This document shows positions 1 through 8,070 of a DNA stretch of 64,000 nucleotides, piece by piece. The notes below the pieces were generated by a model. That model was not told where the DNA came from and ran no database searches. It worked only from the letters and a program-made list of their open reading frames with translations. The translations under genes and the position numbers were made by a program. The stretch is from Paenibacillus polymyxa. Lineage in GTDB: Bacteria > Bacillota > Bacilli > Paenibacillales > Paenibacillaceae. Each line of letters starts with the position of its first letter. Position 1 is the stretch's first letter. The stretch spans positions 4,401,501-4,465,500 of the forward strand of contig NZ_CP015423.1 in the NCBI RefSeq assembly GCF_001719045.1, given 5' to 3'.

Positions 1-619
1 TCGGTTCTAGCTTATCAGAAAGTATGAGAACTCCTGGTTCAAGTTCATTTTCCGTAATCATGGCAGGGGCTGGAGATAGACCGACACTGGCCTGACGCAG
101 ATGGTAGGCAATGGATGGCGCTAACGCTTCAAGCAGTTGTTGCTCTTCCTCGCTGAATACAGGTTTTCCATGATGACGGAACAACGTAAGAAATCCCCAA
201 CAGCTCCCTTTGTACATAAACGGAACACGTAGCTCGTCCCCGAATCCGGCGGGTTGCAAAACATCTCTATATCGTGTGCTCCGATCCGGTTGGCCTTGTG
301 TAGACCCATGTAGCGTCGCTACAGACTGTCCTTCCCGCACCAACTGATCATATTTCATCATATCGTCGTGCAGATATTCGTATTCTAGCAGTTTGTTATG
401 AATGTCCTCCACACCCGATTCTGTAAATGCCCCCGTGGAAAGCAGCGTACGCGGATCTACTGAGGTACAGCACGCCGCATCGAAAGCAACCTGAGTACGC
501 AAGCGTTCGATTAGGGTGTGCTTGTACGTTAGGGATGAGGGGGCTTTTTTCCCCAGATCCATGATCTGCTGTCGAGCGTCCTTAAGCTGTGCAAATTGCG
601 TGTAATGTGCGTTCATCAT
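1..619 (-). CDS. LuxR-type transcriptional regulator, N-terminal part (runs off the window)
   Basis: The reverse strand is open from an ATG ATG pair (619 and 616) to the window edge, about 206 codons. AGGAG sits 3 nt before the first ATG and 6 nt before the second, so 616 may be the real start. The protein begins MMNAHYTQFAQLKD. Around residues 125-175 it shows a GAF-like stretch (ELRVPFMYKGSCWGFLTLFR, then a helix with EEEQQLLEALAPSIAYHLRQ). This resembles the N-terminal half of GAF-plus-LuxR-HTH regulators; the HTH would lie outside the window, so the family call is inference. It is transcribed away from the methyltransferase pair, sharing a 169-nt promoter region that carries a Fur-like box. 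Confidence 0.6.
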   Translation of the reverse strand, partial: MMNAHYTQFAQLKDARQQIMDLGKKAPSSLTYKHTLIERLRTQVAFDAACCTSVDPRTLLSTGAFTESGVEDIHNKLLEYEYLHDDMMKYDQLVREGQSVATLHGSTQGQPDRSTRYRDVLQPAGFGDELRVPFMYKGSCWGFLTLFRHHGKPVFSEEEQQLLEALAPSIAYHLRQASVGLSPAPAMITENELEPGVLILSDKLEP

Positions 620-664
620 TTACTCCTATCGTGAAAGCTGGAGGTTCTCAAGCGCGATTATTAA

Positions 665-682
665 ATCCCACATTTATGGGAT
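665..682. promoter_or_regulatory. Perfect inverted repeat in divergent promoter region
   Basis: ATCCCA and TGGGAT are separated by 6 nt (CATTTA). The perfect 6+6 dyad lies between the LuxR-type gene and the methyltransferase promoter. It could be an operator for the neighbouring regulator; there is no T-tract, so a terminator is unlikely. Confidence 0.35.
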
Positions 683-703
683 GGTGGATATTCGTATTGT
701 CTT

Positions 704-724
704 TATAATTGAGAATGATTCTTA
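704..724 (+). promoter_or_regulatory. -10 element with overlapping Fur-like box
   Basis: A perfect TATAAT (704-709) is followed directly by TGAGAATGATTCTTA (710-724), a 7-1-7 dyad with one mismatch that matches the Fur box form TGAGAATnATTCTCA. The dyad extends outward as AATT...AATT. Its place at the transcription start fits repression by iron-loaded Fur. No good -35 hexamer is seen. Confidence 0.6.
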
Positions 725-788
725 ATTAAATCAACAATAAACGAATGGTCTGAGAAGATCAAGGCTAAATGTTTGGAGGAAAGCACAT

Positions 789-1556
789 ATGAAACAAACC
801 CCTATTGGAAATACGGACTCAAATCAACCGATGAGCTGGAATCATCCGAATGTGCATAAGTACGCGGATACGATTGCTTTAAAAATACCTGGATATGCTC
901 ATTTGTACGAGATGACAGACTGTTTGATAGCCGCACAACTTGGGGCACAAGCTCATATTCGAAATATAGATCCAAATGTGCTAATTGTCGGAGCTGGAGG
1001 CGGCCAGGAATTGATTACGCTCGGAGAGCGCCATGAAGCATGGTCCTTTACGGCAGTTGATCCCTCCGAGCACATGCTGGATTTGGCACGCAAGCGTGTG
1101 ACACATGCGGGCATCAGTTCAACAATATCGTTTGTTGCAGGTACGTTGGAAGAGTCATCCAGAGGACCGATCTATGACGCTGCAACCTGCCTGCTGGTGC
1201 TTCATTTTCTTCAGAGCTTGGAAAGTAAACAGGCATTGCTACGCCAGATATCCGCTCGACTCAAGCCGGGTGCACCTTTTTGTCTAGCTTCTATTAATGG
1301 GAATTCGCAGGAGCCTTCTTTTTCTATCCAAATGCAGGCGTGGAAGGGTCATATGCTGAGTCAGGGCATTTCACTGGAGGATTGGGAACGATTCGCTGCT
1401 TCCATCGGTCGTGAGTCAAACCCGGTGTCCAATGCGGCAATACAGGAACTGTTGATAGATGCAGGCTTTACCCATATCACCCGGTATTATGGCGCTTTTT
1501 TAATAAATGCATGGTTTGCGGTTAAAGAGGGAGAGACGACTTATGACAAAGGATAA
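789..1556 (+). CDS. Class I SAM-dependent methyltransferase
   Basis: The product is 255 aa. The SAM-binding motif I is clear (VLIVGAGGGQEL, about residues 65-76), followed by an acidic motif II region (FTAVDPSEHMLDLARKR) and a motif-IV-like ATCLLVLHFL. This is a UbiE/Methyltransf_25 type Rossmann methyltransferase; the substrate cannot be read. The ATG start has GGAGG 8 nt upstream. The gene overlaps the next one by 14 nt, so the two are translationally coupled. A Fur-like box at the promoter suggests expression under iron limitation. Pairing with a saccharopine-dehydrogenase-like reductase hints at a small-molecule (perhaps metallophore) pathway, which is inference only. Confidence 0.8.
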   Translation: MKQTPIGNTDSNQPMSWNHPNVHKYADTIALKIPGYAHLYEMTDCLIAAQLGAQAHIRNIDPNVLIVGAGGGQELITLGERHEAWSFTAVDPSEHMLDLARKRVTHAGISSTISFVAGTLEESSRGPIYDAATCLLVLHFLQSLESKQALLRQISARLKPGAPFCLASINGNSQEPSFSIQMQAWKGHMLSQGISLEDWERFAASIGRESNPVSNAAIQELLIDAGFTHITRYYGAFLINAWFAVKEGETTYDKG

Positions 1557-2628
1557 CATCATCACCATTGGCGGGTATGGCCATGTTGGAAAAATTATAT
1601 GCACGGAGTTAAGTGAAATGTTTCCCGGCAAGGTATTTGCCGCAGGTCGTAGTCTGGAGCGGGCCACTGAATTTAGTAGACAATCGAATGGTGAGATACG
1701 GCCCTTGCAGCTAAATATTCATGAGCCGATGGACCCGTCGATATTAGAGCAAGCTAAATTGGTTATCATGTGTCTGGATCAGGACAATACGGCCTTGGTA
1801 CGTGCCTGTCTACAACATGGGGTACATTATATGGATATTACAGCGAATGCGGCCTTTTTGAGTCAGGTGGAGCAGTGTCATCAAGAGGCCCGAGCTTATC
1901 AGGCCACAGCCCTGTTAAGTGTAGGATTAGCTCCGGGGCTGACCAATTTGTTAGCACTGCAAGCGACGCAGCTCATGGATCAGACAGATGAGATGAACAT
2001 ATCTTTGATGCTAGGCTTGGGAGATCAACACGGTCAGGCTGCCATTGAGTGGACAGTAGATCAGATTCATGCCGATTTGGAGGTTATAGAACAGGGACGC
2101 CTGGTGACTCGAAAAAGCTTTACCGACGGCATAGTGGCAGACTTTGGTGCAGGAGTGGGGCGCCATCGGGCGTATCGATTTCCTTTTTCGGATCAGCAGA
2201 CACTTCCTCGTACGCTCAAAGTTCCTACCGTTAGCACACGCCTTTGCTTTGATTCGCGCTTGACCACCCGGCTTCTGGCAGGGCTTCGAACGATAGGAGT
2301 ATCAGGTTTACTCCGACAGCAAACCGTGCGTGATGCGGTGGTTCGCAGCTTTGGCAAGGTACATATAGGAGGGAATGCTGTAGCGGTCAAGGTAGATGCT
2401 CAAGGAACTCTCAATGGCAAAGAGACGAAGGTTGAATGCCGGCTAAGGAGCCACCATCAGTCTGATTTAACCGCTAAGGCAACCGTCTTTGCAGCGCTCG
2501 CCCTGTACCGTTCAGAACTTCCATATGGTGTATTTCACATGGAGCAGGTTTTTTCGTGGAATCGCATGCAGGCTTGGTTGGGGCAGCAAGTAGCCGTAGA
2601 TATTCAGGTGAACGGACAGCAAGTATAG
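1543..2628 (+). CDS. Saccharopine dehydrogenase-like NAD(P)-binding oxidoreductase
   Basis: The product is 361 aa from ATG 1543 (MTKDNIITIGGYGHVGKI), chosen over the in-frame ATG at 1507 because GGGAGAG precedes it by a proper distance. The N-terminus has a Rossmann dinucleotide motif (GGYGHVG) and a family-typical segment (ACLQHGVHYMDITANAAF) where saccharopine dehydrogenases read HYxDxT; VGLAPGLTNLLA follows near residue 130. The C-terminal half is the substrate domain, whose ligand is not predictable. Real saccharopine/lysine metabolism is unlikely here; members of this superfamily also act as opine-like or imine reductases. It is the second gene of a Fur-box pair and overlaps the methyltransferase gene by 14 nt. 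Confidence 0.8.
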   Translation: MTKDNIITIGGYGHVGKIICTELSEMFPGKVFAAGRSLERATEFSRQSNGEIRPLQLNIHEPMDPSILEQAKLVIMCLDQDNTALVRACLQHGVHYMDITANAAFLSQVEQCHQEARAYQATALLSVGLAPGLTNLLALQATQLMDQTDEMNISLMLGLGDQHGQAAIEWTVDQIHADLEVIEQGRLVTRKSFTDGIVADFGAGVGRHRAYRFPFSDQQTLPRTLKVPTVSTRLCFDSRLTTRLLAGLRTIGVSGLLRQQTVRDAVVRSFGKVHIGGNAVAVKVDAQGTLNGKETKVECRLRSHHQSDLTAKATVFAALALYRSELPYGVFHMEQVFSWNRMQAWLGQQVAVDIQVNGQQV

Positions 2629-2662
2629 AAGTCATATATTATAATAAAGGACTCTCATATAA

Positions 2663-2711
2663 TCCAAGCTTATTCAGCAATGTATTGCGGATAAGTCTTG
2701 GATTTCTTTTC
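2663..2711 (+). terminator. Probable terminator of the methyltransferase/dehydrogenase pair
   Basis: ATCCAAG and CTTGGAT pair around a partly paired loop (CTTAT/ATAAG inside), followed by the T-rich tail TTCTTTTCC. It lies 35 nt after the stop. Confidence 0.5.
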
Positions 2712-2769
2712 CTATTGAATTACACTAGAAAGAAGTACATATTTTTGGAAAAGCCCTAAGGGGATGATA

Positions 2770-2904
2770 TGAAATGTGGAACCCCTATGAAAACAGCAGA
2801 CAGCATACGCAGGAACGAGGGGATATTTTATAGAAGGCCCGCGCCGTGTTGGTGAAGTTGAAGTTATAAGCCTGGTAGGCCTCTTGACCAATCCGGTCAA
2901 CTAG
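2770..2904 (+). pseudogene. Possible decayed gene tail upstream of the SUKH gene
   Basis: There is no intact gene between 2629 and 2929. One frame ending at the TAG at 2902-2904 reads protein-like (GYFIEGPRRVGEVEVISLVG, about 2826-2885) but has no start. A second frame opens with ATG near 2774 and reads NPYENSRQHTQERG before a stop. Joining them needs a frameshift. Because SUKH immunity genes sit just after their toxin gene, this could be a toxin C-terminal remnant. That is inference and no toxin motif is recognised. Confidence 0.25.
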
Positions 2905-2929
2905 CTAGCTGCTGAGGAGTTGATAAGAG

Positions 2930-3487
2930 ATGGATATCGCTTATATCATAGATTTATTACGTAAACACGATGTGACCTTAGCTCCAGGCTTATCCATGCA
3001 AGAGGTTACCGATGTCGAAGGCAGGTATGATATTCACTTCCCGCCCGATTTGAGGGAGCTTCTGATGAGTGTTCTTCCCATCGGTAAAAGCTTTATCCCT
3101 TGGAGAGATACGTCACCACAGCGGATGGGTGTAATTCAGCAAAGGTTGAATTGGCCGCTGGAAGGTATGATTTTTGATGTGGAGCAACATATATTCTGGC
3201 CTCCCGAATGGGGCGAAAAACCGACAGATTCGGCGGAAGCCGTTGATATATGTAAACGTGAGATTTTACGTGTGCCCAAGCTAATCCCTATCAACGGCCA
3301 TCGATATATCCCAGAGCAGCCATCTGAAGAAGGAAATCCGGTATTTTCAGTGTATCAAACGGATATTATCGTGTATGGGGAATGTGTTCAGGAGTATTTC
3401 AAGCTGGAATTTGGAGAGAAGCCTTATGAACAAATTGATTTTAATGCCGTAAAAAAGGTGCGTTTTTGGAGCAACTTTTGTGAGTGA
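2930..3487 (+). CDS. SMI1/KNR4 (SUKH) family protein, probable immunity protein
   Basis: The product is 185 aa with GAGGAG 10-15 nt before ATG 2930. The SUKH-1 signature is visible near the N-terminus: an ELxxVExxxxIxFPPDLRELL pattern (EGRYDIHFPPDLRELLMSV, residues 27-45), then the Trp-rich GKSFIPWRD and WPPEWGEKP. SUKH proteins commonly neutralise polymorphic or contact-dependent toxins, but many Firmicutes copies stand alone. Upstream there are only protein-like fragments (2770-2904), so the toxin is absent or lost. The next gene, a small coiled-coil membrane protein, begins 45 nt later and may be co-transcribed. Confidence 0.75.
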   Translation: MDIAYIIDLLRKHDVTLAPGLSMQEVTDVEGRYDIHFPPDLRELLMSVLPIGKSFIPWRDTSPQRMGVIQQRLNWPLEGMIFDVEQHIFWPPEWGEKPTDSAEAVDICKREILRVPKLIPINGHRYIPEQPSEEGNPVFSVYQTDIIVYGECVQEYFKLEFGEKPYEQIDFNAVKKVRFWSNFCE

Positions 3488-3531
3488 GTGTCAGGAAGAT
3501 GAATAAGTCGAAACGAAGAAAGGGGAGCATG

Positions 3532-3702
3532 ATGAAGATGGAGCAGGATTTGGAAGAAATCAAAGAAAGGTTGACCCAGATCGAGACCAAACTGGAACAA
3601 AAGTCGACCTCCAAGAGAATCTTGAAGTACATGATCATCATTTTCTTGTCTATTTTTTTTCTTTTATTTCTAATAGGAATTATTCAATTTGTCTCAACCT
3701 AA
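3532..3702 (+). CDS. Small coiled-coil protein with one C-terminal membrane segment
   Basis: The product is 56 aa, taken from ATG 3532 because AAGGGGAG lies 5 nt upstream; in-frame starts at 3499 and 3529 exist. Residues 3-24 form a charged heptad-like helix (MEQDLEEIKERLTQIETKLE). A basic patch (KSTSKRILK) leads into a strongly hydrophobic segment (YMIIIFLSIFFLLFLIGIIQF) that ends the protein. It should be a tail-anchored protein with a cytoplasmic coiled coil. No family is recognised. It sits between the SUKH gene and the HAD gene, with 33 nt to the latter. Confidence 0.55.
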   Translation: MKMEQDLEEIKERLTQIETKLEQKSTSKRILKYMIIIFLSIFFLLFLIGIIQFVST

Positions 3703-3735
3703 TCGGTGCAAGAGGATGAAGGAAGGGAGCTATTT

Positions 3736-4449
3736 ATGTCCATAGAAGCGATTATTTTTGATCTGGATAATACTCTTATTCATCGCAAACAGGCGTTTGC
3801 GGCATATACAGAGCGCTTTATAGAACGATTTATTGTGGCAGAAGAACCTGCGATCCGCGCGGCTGTCGTTGAACAGATACGTTTGGCGGATCAGGACGGA
3901 TATCGGGATAAGAGGGAACTGTATACCGAGCTGCATGCAGACTTGGAACTGAAAAATCCCGATACGTCAGTACAAGAGATGTTGGGCTTTTGGTATGGTG
4001 AATTTCATAAGTTTACGGTGTTGATGGACGGGGCCAAGGAAGTGCTGTCCGAACTGCGGTCGCGTGGCTTGAAGCTTGGTATTATTACCAACGGCTCACT
4101 CCGTACGCAGCAAGCGAAAATCGACCGAGTTATGCTGAGGGATTATGTGGATTCTATTATCGTATCGGGCGGCGTCAACATCCAGAAGCCTAATCCTCGA
4201 ATTTTCGAGTTGGCTCTGAATGAGCTGGGCATTGTCGATCCCGGTCATGCCTGCTATGTAGGCGATCACCCGACAAATGATATTCGTGGTGCACAAAGTG
4301 CAGGATTGCATACCATCTGGCTGGAAGGCTTTATGACGTGGCAGGAAACGGGCATTGTACCGGACTATCAGATTGGGAGTTTGCGTGAAATCACAGGTTG
4401 GTTGGATCGTCGCAGTTATTCAACGAATAAGGAGGAGGGTGCATCATGA
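3736..4449 (+). CDS. HAD-superfamily hydrolase (IA subfamily phosphatase)
   Basis: The product is 237 aa from ATG 3736, with GGAAGGGAG upstream; the longer reading frame from 3706 is not needed. All HAD motifs are present: motif I DLDNT near the N-terminus, motif II ITNGS, the motif III lysine in QKPNP, and motif IV GDHPTNDIRGA. The helical cap lies between motifs I and II, as in subfamily IA (YjjG/Gph-like). It probably dephosphorylates a small phosphometabolite; the substrate is not predictable. Its stop overlaps the next ATG (ATGA), so it is coupled to the acetyltransferase. Confidence 0.85.
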   Translation: MSIEAIIFDLDNTLIHRKQAFAAYTERFIERFIVAEEPAIRAAVVEQIRLADQDGYRDKRELYTELHADLELKNPDTSVQEMLGFWYGEFHKFTVLMDGAKEVLSELRSRGLKLGIITNGSLRTQQAKIDRVMLRDYVDSIIVSGGVNIQKPNPRIFELALNELGIVDPGHACYVGDHPTNDIRGAQSAGLHTIWLEGFMTWQETGIVPDYQIGSLREITGWLDRRSYSTNKEEGAS

Positions 4450-5033
4450 GTATGGAGCAGCAACCGAATCCCATTCTCTTATCGTTCCCTGACCAATTCC
4501 AGACGGAACGATTGACCATACGTGCCCCGCAGTGGGGGGATGGGGCGGCAGTCAATGAGGCGATGCGAGAGAGTGCGAATGAACTGCGGCCTTGGCTTCC
4601 GTTTGCAAGAAATCTTCCTACGGCAGAGGAATCTGAAATCCGTTCGCGCCAAGCCAGACTTAAATTTCTGGATCGGTCTGATATGATGTTGTATATATTT
4701 GATACGGTTTCGGGAGAATTTGTAGCTAGCAGCGGTCTACATCGCATCGATTGGGATGCACGAAGATTTGAAATTGGGTATTGGCTCAGAACATCATGGA
4801 CCGGAAAAGGCATTATCACAGAGGCCGTGCACGGTATTACGAATTTTGCCATACAGCATTTGAATGCCAATCGGGTGGAGATTCGTTGTGATTCCAGAAA
4901 CACGCGCAGCGCCAAGGTAGCGGAACGTGCAGGTTTTACACTGGAGGGGATTTTAAGAAACGTCGAGTATGATGAAGAGGGAAGCATGGCACACCAAATG
5001 GTTTTTGCCAAGGTGCGTGGTATTGAATTTTAG
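4446..5033 (+). CDS. GNAT acetyltransferase, RimJ/RimL type
   Basis: The product is 195 aa. It starts with the family pattern FQTERLTIRAPQWGDGAAVNEA and carries the acetyl-CoA binding region (FEIGYWLRTSWTGKGIITEAV, about residues 100-120). The C-terminal EIRCDSRNTRSAKVAERAGFTLEGILRN is diagnostic of the RimJ/RimL N-acetyltransferase group. The overlap ATGA with the HAD gene and GGAGG just upstream support the start. Such enzymes acetylate ribosomal-protein N-termini, amino sugars or antibiotics; the target here is unknown. Confidence 0.85.
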   Translation: MSMEQQPNPILLSFPDQFQTERLTIRAPQWGDGAAVNEAMRESANELRPWLPFARNLPTAEESEIRSRQARLKFLDRSDMMLYIFDTVSGEFVASSGLHRIDWDARRFEIGYWLRTSWTGKGIITEAVHGITNFAIQHLNANRVEIRCDSRNTRSAKVAERAGFTLEGILRNVEYDEEGSMAHQMVFAKVRGIEF

Positions 5034-5094
5034 TATCCTCACATGAACAGTTTGGAAGTTGCTGATGGTTTGTACGATATTACGGAGGCTCATT

Positions 5095-5259
5095 ATGATT
5101 AATTATATTATGAAAAATACAGACAAGTTAGTGTGCATACAATATGTCATCAGCAAAAGGTTCAGCAATCTTGCAAGCGCTATCCAAAAGAGGATGCTTT
5201 ACGAATTTCCAGCAGCTTGGCGAAGATGTCCCAGCATTAGGACAGGTGATTTAGCATGA
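5095..5259 (+). CDS. Doubtful small ORF or frameshifted remnant before the DUF2809 gene
   Basis: A 54-codon frame has GGAGG 7 nt before ATG 5095 and ends in a 4-nt ATGA overlap with the DUF2809 gene, which looks like translational coupling. Its C-terminal half reads poorly (PAAWRRCPSIRTGDLA). Another frame over 5144-5254 reads more naturally (MSSAKGSAILQALSKRG, then NFQQLGEDVPALGQV). The stretch may therefore be a frameshifted pseudogene of an unknown small protein, or simply a leader ORF. No family is recognised. Confidence 0.3.
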   Translation: MINYIMKNTDKLVCIQYVISKRFSNLASAIQKRMLYEFPAAWRRCPSIRTGDLA

Positions 5260-5738
5260 GGAGCGTTCGTAAGAGCGTCATTAGAAAGGCCAATCGGGAA
5301 ATAAAGGCGAAATTCCGCTGGAAGGCCCGCGCTGCGTACCTAATTGCTGTGCTGGTCACGATTTTGTTGGGTTTGGGAAGCCGGGTTTTCTCCTCCCAGT
5401 TGCCTGAATTCGTTGCTAATCACTTTGGGGATGCTTTGTGGGCGTGCATGATTTATTTTGGGCTGAGAATGTTGTGGGTGAATCGTCAATTGTCTGTATC
5501 CCTGTGGGGCAGCTTGCTGTTTTGCTTCGCCATTGAGTTCAGCCAGATGTACCAGGCTCCCTGGATTAACCACATTCGGGCAACGACGCTGGGTGGCTTG
5601 GTGCTTGGGAAAGGGTTTCTGACCGCGGATCTGATCAGGTACACGGTTGGCATTGTGGTATCCTGGGCGATGGATCAAGGCTGTCAAAAGCTGGCGGGGA
5701 GCAATACACGTAGAGACAATGACAAACCACTCAAATAA
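5256..5738 (+). CDS. DUF2809 domain membrane protein
   Basis: The product is 160 aa. After a basic N-terminus (RSVRKSVIRKANREIKAKFR) there are about four hydrophobic segments. The DUF2809 family features are seen: GLGSRVFSSQLPEFVANHFGDALWACMIYFGLR in the first half and the conserved FCFAIEFSQMYQAPWINHIR with acidic and aromatic residues in the middle. The function of this family is unknown. It lies 21 nt before the esterase gene, so they may be co-transcribed. Confidence 0.75.
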   Translation: MRSVRKSVIRKANREIKAKFRWKARAAYLIAVLVTILLGLGSRVFSSQLPEFVANHFGDALWACMIYFGLRMLWVNRQLSVSLWGSLLFCFAIEFSQMYQAPWINHIRATTLGGLVLGKGFLTADLIRYTVGIVVSWAMDQGCQKLAGSNTRRDNDKPLK

Positions 5739-5759
5739 CCTGAAAAGCGAGGGTTGCGC

Positions 5760-7010
5760 TTGAAACAAAAGGGAAAGCGTCACAGGTTGTTCGGTAAGAT
5801 GATTGGATTATGCGCAGGATTCAGCTTGTTGTTTGCAACCATACTTATCCCAGGGCAGGCACTGGCCGAAAGACAGCTTGCGGCGCCTCTTCGATTCGAC
5901 TTTGGCCCAGGGAACGTAGCTGACGGCTACACCCAAGTCACTGCCAAGGATGTTTACACGCCTGAGCGAGGCTATGGATTTACCGATCTTTCCAAGGTGG
6001 ATGAAGAGGATCGTGGTGGAAGTGATGCTATACGCTCAGACTTTGTTCGTGTTCAAGGATCATCATTTGTTGTCAATTTACCACCTGCGGATTACACGCT
6101 TTCCCTTATTGCCGGAGATACTGCCGGAAACACAGACATTACGGTTAAAGCCGAGTCCATTGTCAAGGTAGAACCTATTACCAAAACAGCAGGACAATTT
6201 GTCGAGGCTGGATTTGAACTTGCACTCATCGACGGTCAGCTCGAATTGTATTTCTCAGGTAATGAAGCGAAGATTAACGCTTTGGTTATTACTCCAAAGG
6301 ATGCTCGAACGGCTGGAGAACGCCCTTCGGTATATCTTGCGGGAGATTCTACGGTTCAAACCTATAAATCCGCGACGAAGCCTCAGGCGGGCTGGGGACA
6401 AATGATTGCTCCGTTCTTCACAGATGAGCCTATTTTTGTGAACCGTTCTATTGGTGGACGAAGCACGAAAACCTTTCTGGTACAAGGGCGGTTAGATGAT
6501 ATTTTACGCAATATCCGTCCAGGAGATTATCTGCTCATTCAGTTTGGACATAATGATGCCGCGATCAACAACCAAGAGCGTTATGTTTCACCCGCGGATT
6601 ACAAAGTTTACTTAAAAACCTACATCCAAGGAGCCATCCAACGCGGTGCAACACCTGTGCTAATTACTCCTGTTGGCCGCCGGGATTATGATGCGGCAAG
6701 TGCCTCGTTTCGGATTAGTTTCCCGGAATATGTGCAGGCCATGAAGGAAACAGCATCGGAGACAAATGTTGCACTGGTCGATCTTAGCCGCTTGAGTGTA
6801 GCGTACTATGATACACTTGGCCTCGAAGGAACACTTCCGTTATTTTTACATGTGGAGCCAGGGGTGTATCCTGCATTTCCTGATGGAGTGAAGGATGATA
6901 CACATTTTCAGGAATACGGTGCGGAGCAAATAGCTCGGCTGGTAGCTCAGGGAATACGTGAGTTGAATATTCCTTTATCCTCTTATGTACAGGCGGAAGA
7001 TTCGCAATAA
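5760..7010 (+). CDS. Secreted rhamnogalacturonan acetylesterase-like SGNH/GDSL hydrolase
   Basis: The product is 416 aa from TTG 5760, 6 nt after AGGG; an in-frame TTG at 5754 is too close to the ribosome site. A Sec signal peptide is clear (basic KQKGKRHRLFGK, then a hydrophobic core, cleavage near GQALA). Residues 40-170 form an N-terminal beta domain as in YesT/RGAE-like proteins. The SGNH blocks follow: GDSTVQTY (catalytic Ser), GRST with Gly, FGHND with Asn, and the C-terminal DDTHF carrying Asp and His. It should remove acetyl groups from rhamnogalacturonan of plant pectin outside the cell, matching the pectate lyase at 53.7 kb. Confidence 0.85.
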   Translation: MKQKGKRHRLFGKMIGLCAGFSLLFATILIPGQALAERQLAAPLRFDFGPGNVADGYTQVTAKDVYTPERGYGFTDLSKVDEEDRGGSDAIRSDFVRVQGSSFVVNLPPADYTLSLIAGDTAGNTDITVKAESIVKVEPITKTAGQFVEAGFELALIDGQLELYFSGNEAKINALVITPKDARTAGERPSVYLAGDSTVQTYKSATKPQAGWGQMIAPFFTDEPIFVNRSIGGRSTKTFLVQGRLDDILRNIRPGDYLLIQFGHNDAAINNQERYVSPADYKVYLKTYIQGAIQRGATPVLITPVGRRDYDAASASFRISFPEYVQAMKETASETNVALVDLSRLSVAYYDTLGLEGTLPLFLHVEPGVYPAFPDGVKDDTHFQEYGAEQIARLVAQGIRELNIPLSSYVQAEDSQ

Positions 7011-7052
7011 AACATTATTTCCATAGTCATGGTATACTTAGAAAATAAGCTG

Positions 7053-7096
7053 GCCCTACCCAAAGATAGCATTGCTTAGGCTTGGGTAGGGCTTTA
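7053..7096 (+). terminator. Hairpin terminator after the acetylesterase gene
   Basis: GCCCTACCCAAG (7053-7064) pairs with CTTGGGTAGGGC (7081-7092), followed by TTTAATGTT. The T-tract is short. A promoter-like TATACT lies upstream at about 7033, so the hairpin may also sit in the leader of the next gene. Confidence 0.6.
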
Positions 7097-7125
7097 ATGT
7101 TCTGGATCTTAAGGAGGAAGCGAGA

Positions 7126-8070
7126 ATGACAGTCGCTCAACTTCATAATCTTATTAACGGTCAACTCCTGTACAATCAGCATCGGAGTTTATTTTATTTG
7201 CGTGAGGGTTCTGTTCTGTTAGGACCTTCAACAGAAATGACGTACTGGCTGACGCAGAGAAGCTCGGAGCTGATCCTCATGCTTCAAAGCTTGAAGCGCC
7301 AGCATACGTATAACGCTTTTGTGACGGATGTAGCGGCTAAAATACTGTCCCAGTTTGTAAATACCAATCAGTATCTACATTTTCACACAGATCATGCGAG
7401 GGAGCTTACGGAGCTGTATGATCGACTCTTCACCCGGATTGAAAAGTTGTTCCAGAAGAAATCTATAGATAGAGCAACCCTGGACTTGCTGCTGCAGCAG
7501 CATTATGGGCATTTGAGAGATTTTTTAACTCGTACCAACGGACGTGAAATGTTTGCTAAGTATGCAGAGTGTGAGTATACCTTTTGGATACCTTGTGAGG
7601 AATATACGCCGGAGTTGCAAGCCAATCTACTAGGATTGGACATTGCTCGTTTGCAAGAGCCTGTTCTAGATGTTGGTTGCGGATCTGAGGCACGGTTAAT
7701 TACTTATTTACGTGCCTGTGGAATTGAGGCTTACGGAACAGATCGGCTGGCTGAAACAGAAGGTTGTGTCACTCGAGGAGATTGGTTAGAGACCACCTTT
7801 GGAGAAAGTGCATGGGGGACGATCATTTCACATATGGCATTCTCCAATCATTTTATACATCATCATCTGAAGGCAGATGGTAATATTCATGAGTACGCTC
7901 GCAAATATATGGAATTGCTTAGAGCCATTCGGCCAGGAGGGAGTTTTATTTACAGTCCGTGCCTTCCGTTTATGGAAGAGCTTTTGGATGCCCGAATGGG
8001 TTATCAAGTAGAGTATATCCAGTCATCTGAAGGTTACAGGGCCACGAAAATAACGCGTGTACATTCATAA
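7126..8070 (+). CDS. Class I SAM-dependent methyltransferase, C-terminal domain
   Basis: The product is 314 aa with AAGGAGG 9 nt before the ATG. The first 180 residues are mostly helical and match no family I recognise. The C-terminal third has SAM motif I (VLDVGCGSEARLITYL) and a later IRPGGSFIYSPCLPF, typical of motif-VI regions of small-molecule methyltransferases. The substrate is unknown. It is monocistronic by position: a hairpin lies before it and a 309-nt gap after it. Confidence 0.65.
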   Translation: MTVAQLHNLINGQLLYNQHRSLFYLREGSVLLGPSTEMTYWLTQRSSELILMLQSLKRQHTYNAFVTDVAAKILSQFVNTNQYLHFHTDHARELTELYDRLFTRIEKLFQKKSIDRATLDLLLQQHYGHLRDFLTRTNGREMFAKYAECEYTFWIPCEEYTPELQANLLGLDIARLQEPVLDVGCGSEARLITYLRACGIEAYGTDRLAETEGCVTRGDWLETTFGESAWGTIISHMAFSNHFIHHHLKADGNIHEYARKYMELLRAIRPGGSFIYSPCLPFMEELLDARMGYQVEYIQSSEGYRATKITRVHS

